A stretch of DNA of 64,000 nt from Symbiodinium natans. Lineage: Eukaryota; Sar; Dinophyceae; Suessiales; Symbiodiniaceae. Every line of letters starts with the position of its first letter. Position 1 is the first letter of the stretch. Location of the stretch: assembly GCA_905221605.1 (NCBI GenBank), contig CAJNDS010002834.1, positions 623,174 through 687,173 of the forward strand, read 5' to 3'. Made by a program: the position numbers and the translations under genes. The notes under the pieces were generated by a model that searched no databases, had not been told where the DNA came from, and saw nothing but the letters and a program-made list of their open reading frames with translations. Of this stretch, positions 1 to 10,890 are shown piece by piece.

Positions 1-2501
1 TTGGGGTTTAGGGTTTCGGGCTTGGGGTTTAGGGTTTAGGGTTCAGGGTTTAGGGCTTAGGGCTTGGGGTTTCGGGCCTTGGGTTCTGGTGTGAAGGTTC
101 TCGGTTGTTTAAGTTCAAAGATTTTGGGTTTGCGTGCCTGTTCTTAGTGTGCGGGCCTAGGGCTCTGGGCTCGGGGATTCAGATTTCGGGGGCTTCCACC
201 GTTCTGTTTCGGGGGAGGAGCTTGGGGCTCGGGATTTTAGACGTGCATTAGGGTGTAGGTTTTAGGGCTTAGCTGTCGGGCTTACCTGGAAAGCCTAGTG
301 ATTGAAACAAGTGTCAACTATTGAAAGTGACGGTTTTGGTGGCTAAAAGCAAGCACTGCAAAGTTGTTGGTTTTGGGCATAGGATTCCTACGCTTTTTTA
401 CGCCACTTTACGCTTCTTTATGCCACTTTACGCCTTCGTGCTCCCAATACTGCCAGTCAGGTTGGGTCGGTGACCGATTTTTGTGTCACTTCTGCCTAGT
501 GACTAGAATTCCTGTCACTTGCGATAGTTGCTGTAAAGAATAGTCAACTACGGCGTTCCAGGTAGGCTTTAGGGTGTAGGTTTTATGGTTCGAGGTTTGA
601 GGCTTGAGGGTTGGTCAGCGCGGGTTCCATGCGGACGTATAGATGGGCGCAGTCCGGTTTTTGACGGTTTTTGTGGTACGGGTGGCGGGGTGGGGGGTAG
701 GGGTAGGGGGCGGGGGCCACGTGTCTGAGGGTTTTTGGGGGTTGTGGGCATAAGCAGGGTGTTGGCTTGAGGGTTTAGGACCTTGGCTTTTAAGGTTTCA
801 GGGTCATAGGGCTTTCCGGTTTGGAGGTGTTTTCGGACATAGGGCTTTGGGTCTTTCTCCCTAAGCCCGAAACACCAAACCCTAACCCTAAACCCTAAAC
901 CCTAAACCTAAACCCTAAACCCTAAACCCTAAACCCTAAACCCTAACCCTAAACCCTAAACCTTAAATGCTACTGGTAGGGGTCTCGTGAGCTTGTTTTC
1001 TGGCCCAGGCTGCTTGGGGCTTGTTGGGGTCTTGGTTCCGATAGTATGGCTGGGGGGGCTTTGGGGCTTCGGTGGTTAGGGCTTAAGGCGTTTAGTTTGT
1101 TGGGTTTTAGGGTTTAGGGTTTAGGGTTTAGGGTTTAGTGGCGCCAGGAGAGCAAAGCCGAGGAGAAGCGGGAAGGGAGTCCAAGCAAAGGGAGGACGTT
1201 TGAAATGTCTCGGCTGATGCCACCTCTTTGCATTGAGCTTAGGGTTTAGGGTTTAGGGTTTAGGGTTTAGGGCTTAGGGCTTCAGGGCTTCAGGGTTTAG
1301 GGTTTAGGGTTTAGGGTTTGGGGGGGGGGGGGGGGGAGGTCGGGGCTTTGTCCATTGCGAAAACTTTGCTTGTCCCTGAACCCTAAACCCTAAGCCCTAA
1401 ACCCCAAACCCCTAAACCCTACGCCCCTAAGCCCCAAACCCTAAACCCTACCCCCCAAGACCTCCTACAGAACTGAATCCTTCCTCAACCCAAAGCCCGA
1501 GGTCCTTAGCCCCAAGACAAGGCCTTAGGTGCAGAGGCCCAGCTCACCTGAAACCCTGTTTAGGGCTTAGGGTTTAGGGTTTAGGGTTTAGGGTTTAGGG
1601 CTAGAAGTCCTAAACCCTAAAAAACCCTTAAATACCCAAGAAGCAAGTCTCGGCGACCCTCCTTCTTTGGCCTTAAACTCAGTAGCTGAGCAGGTAACCT
1701 TTGGCCTTTTGGGAGTACATGGGTCTTTCCCAAACTAGACATACCCCGTTTATGCCAATCCCCTAAAAGGGACCCCCAAAAAAGGGTACCCCCCATTTTC
1801 GGAAGCCCCCCATATATGTATATATATATATATGTATACAATGCTACCGCAATTTAAAGGTTAGCCTGTGTTGGCCAGGGTACACAGCAACTCGGTTAAA
1901 GCCGAAATCCCGGAACCGCAGAGCCCCCTGCTTTTAGTGGCATAAGAAGCCACCTATACATTATAAGGATCCTGCTGTTGGGGTATAAGGGCTCCCATTC
2001 TACTTGTGGAGTCCTTGTGTTTAGGTGGTTTTTTGGAGCCCCCATGAAAGTCAACGCAGTGCAGAGGATTTAGCCGACCCTGCTTGCCATGTCTGGCTAG
2101 AGGAACCCTCTCCCGACCCCACGAAACAATCGCTGGCACCGGTTGAAACCTGATGCGGCTTCCAATTTCGGAGTATTCCCCAACGGACTTCAAAAAACTA
2201 ACCTAGAGAAACAAACAATGTCGACCCTAAAAGCAAATGCAAACTTACAAGTTGTAGGTCTGGCAATGTGCGGCAACCCTAAACCCTAAACGCTCATATT
2301 TAGGGTCTAACCCCTGGGCACTAAAGGCCTAGCCCCTTTTTCGTGGTTTGCTGTATGCGAACCTCGATTTTCGTATGGCAGGGCCATGTATGGGAAACTG
2401 GGATGCCCACTGCTCTCCCAAGAATCATCTCTTCTCTGGGATTTAGGACTCTAAACTCTAAACCCTAGACCCACAGGGCTTCAGGAATCACCAACTTAAG
2501 C

Positions 2502-2710
2502 TTTTCCGAAACCCCAAACCCCAAACCCCAAAACCCCAAAACCCCAAAGCCCCAAAGCCCCAAAGCCCCAAAGCCCCAAAGCCCCAAAGCCCCAAAACCC
2601 CAAAACCCCAAAACCCCAAAGCCCCAAAACCCCCAAACCCCCCAAAAGCCCAAAACCCCAAAACCCCAAACCCCCAAACCCCCCAAAATCCCAAAACCCC
2701 AAATCCCAAC
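2502..2710. repeat. CCCCAAAG/CCCCAAAAC variant array
   Basis: An array of 8- to 9-bp units, CCCCAAAG and CCCCAAAAC, on the + strand (G-strand CTTTGGGG). It differs from the surrounding CCCTAAA tracts and is locally homogeneous. The long frames through it, rich in Gly, Phe, Trp and Leu, are repeat artefacts. Confidence 0.9.
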
Positions 2711-3479
2711 ACCCCAACACCCTCAACCCGAAGTTCGAGAACTGCCTCTTCTTCCTTCGATCCGAGGCGTGCCTTCGAAGAGGCAGACGTCAATCAAGAT
2801 GGCTGTTTGGACAAAGAGGCCCCTTGAATAAAAAATCGGGCCTAAAATGGTGATTAGGGTTTAGGGTTTTAGGGGTTTAGTTGGGGTTTAGGGTCTGAGG
2901 CCCCTGAAAACACTCCTTTGGCTCAGGGTAAAAAATCGGGCCTATATAGGGTTTTGGGGCGTAATTAGGGTTTAGGGTTTGCGGTCTCGGGCCTAGATGG
3001 GGGATTCGGGTATAGGGTTTAGGGGTTTAGTTGGGGTTGAGGGTTTGAGGCTCGGGGTGTGGCTCTTAGGCTTTTCATTTTCAGTCTTGCATAGGTAGAT
3101 ACACCCTCAACCCCTAACGTCCCAAACCCTCATGAACCCCTAAACTCTCAACCGACGAAGCCCTAAGCCCTCAACCCTCAACTCTAATCCCTGAGCCCCA
3201 GCCCCTAACCCTGGACCGCGCCTGACGACACTTAGGGGCTAGGTAGTTAACCTTTAACTTTTTGGTTATAGAAATAACAATAAACTTATGAATATATATA
3301 TATATGTAATCCTATTACAGGACACAAAAAAGGTTAATCTGTTTTTGGGCCAGGGTATCCGCCCCGCAGGGCAGGTTGTTGCGGTTTTGAGGGTCTGGTG
3401 GTCAGGTTTTCCGAGTTTTTTCTTTGACTTTGGTCTAGGGGTGTAGGGATTCAGGGGCGTGGGGTTGAACCCTAAACTA

Positions 3480-3573
3480 CATCCCCCTTGGGATTTCTTT
3501 TTTTAGTTTTGTTCATATAAAACCCAAGAGGATATTAAGAGTCATTGTTTATTAAGGTTCTAAGGGGAGTATA
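3480..3573 (+). mobile_element. MITE-like family A, copy 1
   Basis: Begins ATCCCCCTTGGGATTT and ends TTCTAAGGGGAGTATAG; the ends are imperfect inverted complements. The interior contains the shared block TATAAAACCCAAGAGGATATT. Related copies lie at 18279, 31390, 36944 and 62412. It is non-coding and AT-rich against a GC-rich background. Confidence 0.75.
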
Positions 3574-3587
3574 GTAAACCCAAACTC

Positions 3588-3665
3588 TAAACCCTAAACC
3601 CTAAACCCTAAACCCTAAACCCTAAACCCTAAACCCTAAACCCTAAACCCTAAACCCTAAACCCA
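3588..3665 (-). repeat. CCCTAAA tract
   Basis: A near-perfect C-strand telomere-type tract starting a few bases after the family A element. Confidence 0.95.
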
Positions 3666-3691
3666 GGATTTGGGCGAGTACGAGGGGTTCG

Positions 3692-3722
<31 letters not shown>

Positions 3723-3796
3723 ACGTTCTTGTGGTTGATGCTCACCGGGTTGAGGGTTGTTTAGGTTTAGGTACCTAGGTACCCTTTCTTTTCCGG

Positions 3797-3873
3797 GTTT
3801 AGGGTTTAGGGTTTAGGGTTTAGGGTTTAGGGTTTAGGGTTTAGGGTTTAGGGTTTAGGGTTTAGGGTTTAGG
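3797..3873 (+). repeat. TTTAGGG tract
   Basis: A near-perfect G-strand tract directly upstream of the exon-like block at 3893. Confidence 0.95.
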
Positions 3874-3892
3874 CTCAGCGCCGACCGCGCAG

Positions 3893-3976
3893 GAGTTCGC
3901 TTCCGTGCTCATGTCGCTGGACCCGAAAAAGTTCAGCGATCCGAAAAAGTTGCATCCTGGCTGCAAGAGCTCGCGG
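3893..3976 (+). CDS. Candidate internal exon, unknown protein
   Basis: An open block of 28 codons between acceptor CGCGCAG (3886-3892) and a possible donor GTTTGG at 3977, with phase 0 at both ends. The peptide starts EFASVLMSLDPKKFS and is Lys/Asp-rich with a short repeat (DPKKF, DPKKL). I cannot name a family. It follows a TTTAGGG tract and precedes more telomere-type sequence. It could belong to the same gene as the EF-hand exon about 570 bp downstream, but nothing proves that. Confidence 0.4.
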
Positions 3977-4550
3977 GTTTGGGTGTATGGGGTTTAGGGT
4001 TTAGGGTTAAGGATTTAGGGTTTAGGGTTAGGGTTTAGGGTTAGGGTTCAGGATTTGAAGTTTAGAGTTTAGGGTTTGGAGGTATTGTCGTGAGTATAGG
4101 CCAGACTCTTGACCCCCAAGCCCTAAGCCCTAAACCTTTAACCCTAAACCTTTAACCCTAAACCTCAACTCTAAACTCACTGGTTTAGGGCCCCTGAGAC
4201 GCCCTGTCAACTCCAACTCCCCCTTTGAAGAAGGGTTTTAGGGTTTTTGGGTTTTAGGGTTTTAGGGTTTAAAGGGTTGGGGGAAGGCTCTGGTTCTTTG
4301 GGGGTTTAGGGGGGTTCTGGGTGAGAGCCTAGAATAGGAAAAAAATATCCACCTGAGCTTCAATCAAATTGATGCTTAAACCCTTGCCACCCTAACCCAT
4401 GAATACTGGTGTAGGGTTTAGGTTTTAGGGGTTTAGGTTTTAGGGTTTAGGGTTTAGGGTTTGGGGTCCCGTGTTTAGGGTTTCGGGTGCGCATACCTAC
4501 ATCCAACCCCCCCCCTCCCTTCCCCCGACCCTTTCCGTTGCCAAGGACAG

Positions 4551-4603
4551 TCGCCTTTCAGCGTGCTGACGATGACCACAATGGGGAGCTCGACACACGG
4601 GAG
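4551..4603 (+). CDS. Candidate exon with a canonical EF-hand calcium loop
   Basis: The frame encodes AFQRADDDHNGELDTREV. The twelve residues DDDHNGELDTRE (4568-4603) match the EF-hand loop: Asp at 1 and 3, Asn at 5, Gly at 6, Leu at 8, Asp at 9 and Glu at 12. The entering helix ends in a Phe, as usual. A possible acceptor is GGACAG (4545-4550), with TTTCAG at 4556-4561 as an alternative. The donor would be GTCTGA at 4604, just before an in-frame stop. It is a Ca2+-binding module of unknown parent protein, for example a calmodulin-like protein or Ca2+-dependent kinase. Confidence 0.6.
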
Positions 4604-5468
4604 GTCTGAGAGCATCCATGAAGCCCAACTAACTAGGTAGGACGCTAGCATAGCTTTTGTGGGTAAAAAAGCCCTAAACCCTAAACCCGAAACCCTAAAC
4701 CCTAAACCCTAAACCTAACCTCGCAAACAACAGTTGAAGTTTAAACTCTAGAGAGCTCTGGGTATCTCGGTGAGTCCTGAGTCCCGTAGATCAAGGTGTA
4801 TGGGCCTTCGTTGAACACCACATCCCCAACTAGGGGTACCCTAGTTTACCCCCGCAAAACACGATCACTCTTAGCGTAGGTAGTAGGAGCCCCCAAGCAT
4901 ACCGCAATTTTCGGGAAGCCCCCACAGCTCAACCCTAAGACATTGCTGAACAAAGACCTGCACACTATTGGGGGGAGGGGAGTGGGGTTTACAGGGTTTT
5001 AGGGTTTAGGGGATTTATGGTTCAGGATTTAGGGTTCTTTATTGGAGGGTTTAGGGTTTTGGTTTTTTTTCGGGTTTGTCGGCTTTACAGGAGAGTTTGT
5101 TTTTTTTGGAGGTTTTAGGGCCTTTCGGGTGTAAGGAGGGTCCCAGCACCCTAAACTACCCCAAACCCCAAGCCCCAAACCCAGCATAGAAAAGGTCGAA
5201 GCATGGCTGGGCCGGTACCTCACAAGAAAGGTCCCGGATGACGTGGAGGCGCTTGTGTCCACTTCGGTTAGGGGTTTGGGGGTGTTTGGGATTCCGGGCT
5301 TAAGGTCTAGGGTTTAGGGTTTAGGGCTCAGGGTTTAGGGTTTAAGGTTTGGGGTCCCTCGCTGTTTGAGGTTTGGGTGTGGGGTTCGTAGCGCTTGCCC
5401 ACATTGCGACTTGGGTTGGGTTCAGCATGCCTTGGATACCCAAGCCCCCAACTTCATCGGCCTCGCCC

Positions 5469-5572
5469 CTTAGTAGCTGAATGAGTACACTTTACGCTTT
5501 TTGGGATACGATCATCCCCCCATAGAACTGAAAGTGTACACTTGTTTGGGTCTTATGAACTCAGCAACTAAG
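5469..5572 (+). mobile_element. MITE-like family F, copy 1
   Basis: Left end CTTAGTAGCTGAATGAGT; right end GAACTCAGCAACTAAG, its imperfect inverted complement. A near-identical copy is at 7213-7313. No coding capacity. Confidence 0.75.
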
Positions 5573-6240
5573 GTCTGGTCCAAAGGTAGACGTACCAAAA
5601 GTAGAGGCGCCCTCAACATCTGGGGGTCCGAAAAGAAGATGTATAGCACTTCTTGGGGTTTAGGGCAGCATTTCTTGAAGGTTTAGGGCTTAGGGCCTAG
5701 GGCTTAGGGTTTAGGGTTCAAGATTTAGAGTTCAGGGTTTAAGGTTTAGGGGTAAGTCCCCAGATAAACGCCCCAGAATCTCAAAGCCCGAAACCTTGGA
5801 GCCGGCGCTTCTTTGTTGTACTCCTACCAGCCCTGAAACAAGATGCCCACAAAACGGCGGTGGAAGCTTCTTCGTCAACCTTAATGGGTTTGAATAAGTC
5901 TTCATAGGTTTGAATCTTAGGGAATCATGCCGAAATACATCTGTATGTGTAAGGCTGATGTCTGTAGGCAGGCTTCCGATCAAGCGTCCAAACAACCCTC
6001 ATTCGTCGCAAGGAGCTTTACATGCTGCTGACCTGGCGTGACGGGCGTGCCACAGCAGCACGTAGGGGCATTGGAACCCTAAACCCTAAACCCTAAACCC
6101 CAAACCCAAAACCCCAAACCCCAAACCCCTAAGCCTTGACTCTTGCTTCGGCAAGCTCTTTCATGGCTCTACTTGGTGGGTCATGGGTAGTGTGTAACTC
6201 GAACAACTCGAGCTGAACCTATACCCTAACCCCTACCCAA

Positions 6241-6412
6241 ACCACCTGAAGTCGTTGTCGTCTGCCCTAAACCCTAAACCCTAAACCCTAAACCCTAAAC
6301 CCTAAACCCTAAACCCTAAACCCTAAACCCTAAACCCTAAACCCTAAACCCTAAACCCTAAACCCTAAACCCTACTTAAACCCGAAAACCACCTGAAGTC
6401 GTTGTAGTCTGC
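6241..6412. repeat. CCCTAAA tract bracketed by a 25-bp direct repeat
   Basis: The host sequence starting ACCACCTGAAGTCGTTGT occurs at 6241-6265 and again at 6388-6412 with one mismatch. Between the copies lies a CCCTAAA tract (about 6266-6375). The right copy runs directly into the splice acceptor of the exon-like block at 6415. Confidence 0.85.
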
Positions 6413-6414
6413 AG

Positions 6415-6461
6415 GTAACGCTGGGCCACTTCGACTGGATGCCCGAGCCCAAGTCGTTCAA
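6415..6461 (+). CDS. Candidate short internal exon, unknown protein
   Basis: A 47-bp block between acceptor TCTGCAG (6408-6414) and donor GTGAGC (6462-6467), both good matches to splice consensus. The peptide is VTLGHFDWMPEPKSF plus two bases. I do not recognise a family. A duplicated copy of its upstream intron sequence lies across a CCCTAAA tract at 6241-6265. Confidence 0.45.
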
Positions 6462-7212
6462 GTGAGCCATGGGACTGAAGCCTTGGGTTTAGGGTTTAGG
6501 GTTTAGGGTTAAGGGTTTAGGGTTTAGGGTTTGGGTTCTAGGAGTTGAGTTTTGGGGTTTAGGGTTTCGGGTTTAGGGTTTAGGGTTTAGGGTTTCGGGT
6601 TTAGGGTTTTGGGTTTTGGGTTTGGGGCTTAGGGCTTAGGGTTTGGGATATAGGGTTTTGGGTTGGGGGTTGGAGCGGCCGCCGTCGGAGGGTCGCAGCC
6701 TTAGGTCCGTTGGGTATGTTCCGTTACTGCGTGTTGAGGGTTTGGGGTTTGGGGTTTGGGGTTTAGGGTTTCGGACCTTGAGACTGAGAGCCCGGTATCA
6801 AAGCAGACAGCAATACGGACCCCTGCTCCTCAACAACAGCAGTCCTTGAAGCGACCCTGTGCCTTATGGCGAAACGCCACGCTTTGTTTACATGTGTTTG
6901 TGTGTTTTCTTTTTCGCTCTCTCTCACCGGCTTCTTTCCTTCTCTTTTTCTATATATAGTATGATATACATATACATGTATGCACGTCAATGTGGTATGG
7001 TGCATGGCGCAATTCCTTGGCATATAAATCAGGTGCAAGGCCTAATCTAGGAAAACCCCGATCTCGGACAGGACCTGCTCTTCGCCTACCAGCACTGCTC
7101 TGCAGCAGGCCATCGAAGACTCTTCCCCCCCACCGCCCCGGAACCCCCACAACGCCATGTAGAAACTGTAGGGCTTAGGGTTGAAGAGTTTTTTTTGTTC
7201 GAGTGCTTTCGT

Positions 7213-7313
7213 CTTAGTAGCTGAATGAGTACACTTTGCACTTTTTGGGATACGATGAACCCCTATAGAACTGAACGTGTACATTTTCGGGGCCTATGAA
7301 CTCAGCAACTAAG
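7213..7313 (+). mobile_element. MITE-like family F, copy 2
   Basis: Same ends and order as the copy at 5469-5572, in the same orientation, with scattered substitutions. The two copies are about 1.7 kb apart. Confidence 0.75.
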
Positions 7314-8180
7314 TTTTACGGTTTAGAGTTTGCGGCACGAACGGCTACTTCTAGCTTTTCGAGCACCTGAAGAGCCGAAACCCCCCGAAAACCCCCTAAA
7401 CCCGCAAGCCCCAACCCAAAAATCCCTAACAGCCCAACCCCTAAACCCTAAACCCTAAACCCTACCAGCCCAACAGCCTTCACACCCCTAAACCCCACCC
7501 ACAAAAACCCCAAGTACCCCCCAAAAACCATAGATCCCTTTCCCAGTCTGAGCCCTATCTCGGCGCCCCGAATCCGCAAATCTCAACGTAGGGCTTACGT
7601 AGGGTCCTAGGGTTTAGGGTTTAGGGTTTAGGGTTTAGGGTTTAGGGCGAGGGCTTGGATCCGTTGACAGCCATGTCGAAGTGGACATCCAAGCAAGGTC
7701 CCTCGGATTGGGAGGCTTAGGGGTTTAGGGTTTAGGGTTTAGTTGACCCAGCGCCCCAGCGCCATCCCGTCTGCTCCCAGCTCTGGCCCCAATGGTTCCA
7801 GCCTGAGCCCCAACCCCAGGCATTGCCTTAAGACAGGCGATCTTGAGAAAAAGAAGCTGATTAAAGTGCATCGCAAGTCATAACGTCCTCAAGGTTTCCA
7901 GGGTGGCAAATACGGTTGCTGTGGGAAGGTGACGCCCCCTCCGCCTCCAAAGGCAAAGGCCTGATAAACGGCCCGAATGCACGTTTTCAGATTCTGAGGG
8001 CTTTGGGAAAGGTCAGGTGGCTTTTCCTTCCTGGGTCGGCGAGATGAGCCCACGAAACCTGATGCGGGCTTGATCACACTTCGGCGGTCATTTTATCGCG
8101 TTGCAAACGTGAGAGCCATGCGCCTGAAAGATAAAGGATCTCAGCATCGATACATGGGAGGAGAAGGAGAGAAAGAGCCG

Positions 8181-8230
8181 AACACCCCCGATTATCATCC
8201 TTGTGAAGGACTGTTAGCACAAGGGGGAAC
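8181..8230. mobile_element. MITE-like family B, truncated copy
   Basis: Only the right half is seen, ending AAGGACTGTTAGCACAAGGG, then GGAAC. This is the terminal block shared with copies at 26513, 34950, 50539 and 53654. Confidence 0.55.
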
Positions 8231-8634
8231 CTGCCAACCCTAATCCCTAAGAACCCAATCCTTCACTAAATTAGGGTACCCCTAAACTTTTAAACCCTAA
8301 ACCCTACTCCCTAAACCCTAAACCCTAAAGTCTTGGCCGCGAGCGCGACCTAGTCGCGAAGCGGCCTCGCGACGATCAGGAGCCGTCAAGACACACCACT
8401 GCAGAGGGTGAAGCCTCTGCAGCCTCTCCTCCTCGGCAAGGCCCCCCTAATGGTACTAATAAAGGTCAGACCTGTAAACTTCAACCCCATACCCGGCATG
8501 AAATCCTAAATCCTAAATTCGAGCCTACAAGCTTCCCGGAGCTTCCCAGGGCCTTTTTGAAGCCCCCAGAGCCTCTTGAGCTTTTCAAGCTGCTTCGGAG
8601 CCTTTTAGGGGCTCCTAAGGGTCACCCGGACCCC

Positions 8635-10890
8635 CGCGACCTTTTCACAGCCTAATTTTGGTGAAGGGGGGGTCGTGTTTTTTCCATTTTCAAAGCAATT
8701 TAGTATTCGGAGACCCCCCTTGCTCAAAACTCCGACCCCCCTTGAGAGGGAAAGTTTGCCGCAAGAGCCACCAAAAGGTTTCAAAAACCCCTTAAAAAGG
8801 GGGATTCCAGGATTTGCCCGTGCCCGTAATGAAAAATGCGATTTTTTAGTACCGCAGTCGATGGTTTTGGGCGCCCTCCATTTTTCCAAAAAGGCTTCTT
8901 CAAAAGGCATGGAAAAAACCCCCCGGACAGCTTCCGAACCTCTTTGGGCTCCTCCCGGACAGTTTCTGGGCTTTTTTTGGGCTCCTCCCGGACAGTTTCT
9001 GGGCGTTTTTGGGCTCCTCCCGACAGTTTCTCGCTTTTTTGGGCTGCTTGGGAGCTTTTTAGGGGCTCCTAAGGGTCACCGGACCCCCGCGACCTTTTCA
9101 CGGCTTAATTTTGGTCAAGGGGGGGTCGTATTTTTCCATTCTCAAAGCAATTTAGTATTCGGAGACCCCTCTTGCTCAAAACTCCGACCCCCCCTTGAGA
9201 GGGAAAGTTTGCCTCCAAAAACACCCCACATGAGGGGGGGAGGGACCCAGGATCGGCCCGGGTCCCAGTTAAAAAAGCGATTTTTTAGTACTGAAATCGA
9301 CGGTTCTGGGTGGGCTCTGGTTTTTTGGATTTTTGGACCAAACCGAGCCTTCACTGGTTTGGATCCTAAATCCTAATTCGAGGAAGCCTCCCACTGCTTT
9401 TTGAAGGTCCCCAGAGCTCCTTCGAAGGCTTTTTCAATTTAGGGACTTCCAAAGGGTCACCGGACCCCCGCGACCTTTTCACGGCCTAATTTTGGTCAAG
9501 GGGGGGTCGTATTTTTCCGTTTTCGAAGCAATTTAGAATTCGGAGACCCCAGAGGGAAAGTTTGCTTCCAAAACCACCCCAAATGAGGGGGACCCCAGGG
9601 TCGGCCCGGGTCCCAGTTAAAAATGCGAATTTTTTAGTACTGAGATCGACGGTTCTGGGTGGGCTCTCGTTTCCTGGATTTTGGACCAAGACCGAGCCTT
9701 CCCCAGGATTTCAAGTTTTTCAGGGTTCTTCAAGGTTTTTCAGAGTTTTTCAATGCTTTTGAAGGTTTTTCAATGTTTTTCATGATGTTTCAGGGTTTTT
9801 AACTGTCAATTCTGATGAAAGGCCGCCCCCGCGACCTTTTCACGGCCTAATTTTGGTCAAGGGGGGGTCGTATTTTTCTATTTTCAAAGCAATTTAGTAT
9901 TCGGAGACCCTTGCTCAAAACTCCGACCCCCCCTTGAGAGGGAAAGTTTGCCTCCAAAAAACACCCCAAGTGAGGGGGACCCCAGGATCGGCCCGGCCCA
10001 ATCAAAAATGCGATTTTTTAGTACCGAAATCGACAGTTCTGGGTGGGCTCTCGCTTCCTGGATTTTTGGCCAAGACCGAGCCTTCACTAGGATTTCGAGT
10101 TTTTCAGGCTTCTTCAAGGTTTTTCCGAATTTTTCAATGCTTTTGAAGGTTTTTCAATGTTTTTTCAGGATGTTTCAGGGTTTTTAACCCTCAATTCTGA
10201 TGAAAGGCCGCCCCCCCGACCTTTTCAAGACCTAATTTTGGTCAAGGGGGGGTCGTATTTTTCCATTTTCAAAGCAATTTAGTATTCGGAGGCCCCCCTT
10301 GCTCAAAACTCCGACCCCCCCTTGAGAGGGAAAGTTTGCCTCCAAAAACACCCCAAATGAGGGGGAGGGACCCCAGGATCGGCCCGGGCCCCAGTTAAAA
10401 ATGCGATTTTTTAGTACTGAAATCGACGGTTCTGGGAGGGCTCTCGTTTTCTGGATTTTTGGCCAAGACCGAGCCTTCACTAGGATTTCAAGTTTTTCAG
10501 GCTTCTTCAAGGTTTTTCCGAATTTTTCAATGCTTTTGAAGGTTTTGTCAATGTTTTTTCAGGATGTTTCAGGGTTTTTAACCCTCAATTCTGATGAAGG
10601 GCCCGGCGACCTTTTCACGGCTTAATTTTGGTCAAGGGGGGGGTCGTATTTTTCCATTTTCAAAGCAATTTAGTATTCGGAGACCCCCCCTTGCTCAAAA
10701 CTCCGACCCCCCCCTTGAGAGGGGAAGTTTGCCTCCAAAACCACCCCAAATGAGGGGGACCCCAGGATCGGCCCGGTCCCAGTTAAAAATGCGATTTTTT
10801 AGTACTGAAATTGACGGTTCTGGGTGGGCTCTCGTTTCCTGCGATTTTTTAGTACGGGCGAGCCTTTTCGGGTTTCTCCCGGACCAGTCC
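8635..10890. repeat. Six-copy complex satellite, unit about 360-450 bp
   Basis: The landmark TAATTTTGGT recurs near 8654, 9107, 9488, 9849, 10234 and 10624. Each unit then has a GGGGGGGTCGTATTTTTCC block, TTTAGTATTCGGAGACC, a C7/G7-flanked CTTGAGAGGGAAAGTTTGCC block and GCGATTTTTTAGTACTGAAA. Spacings are about 453, 381, 361, 385 and 390 bp. Units differ by indels in a TTTTTCA-rich tail. The six open frames that recur in register (8675-9376, 9562-9762, 9934-10146, 10401-10625 and others) come from the repeat. It contains no telomere-type tract, unlike its surroundings. Confidence 0.92.

Larger units (their letters stand above)
1..3892. repeat. Telomere-type repeat field, no gene recognised
   Basis: This stretch mixes degenerate and perfect TTTAGGG/CCCTAAA tracts (for example 881-963 C-strand, 1231-1318 G-strand, 1375-1450 C-strand, 3588-3665 C-strand, 3797-3873 G-strand) with short unique DNA. 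It includes a CCCCAAAN array (2502-2710), a TA-rich element around 1680-1880 and a family A MITE at 3480-3573. Open frames here are low-complexity translations of repeats. I see no exon with convincing splice sites before 3893. Confidence 0.85.
4604..6414. other. Non-coding: telomere-type tracts and MITE-like elements
   Basis: Contains mixed CCCTAAA/TTTAGGG stretches, a decayed inverted-repeat element around 4845-4930, the family F element at 5469-5572, and a 25-bp direct repeat (6241-6265 and 6388-6412) around a long CCCTAAA tract. The frame at 5501-5686 runs through the MITE and is not convincing as a gene. Confidence 0.7.
6462..8634. other. Non-coding: mixed repeats, MITEs, no convincing gene
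   Basis: Holds a G-strand variant tract (about 6480-6640, TTTAGGG and TTTCGGG), the family F element at 7213-7313, short tracts at 7610-7645 and 8290-8330, and a family B MITE remnant at 8181-8230. Overlapping open frames on both strands (6640-7280) lack splice or motif support. Confidence 0.6.

Noticed and set aside
2502-2710. Ciliate-type CCCCAAAA telomere
   Set aside because: Units are mostly CCCCAAAG or of mixed length, the array is internal, and neighbouring arrays are CCCTAAA. It is a local variant.
8675-9376. 233-codon open frame as a gene
   Set aside because: It follows the satellite period; the same frame recurs in each unit with stops at different places.
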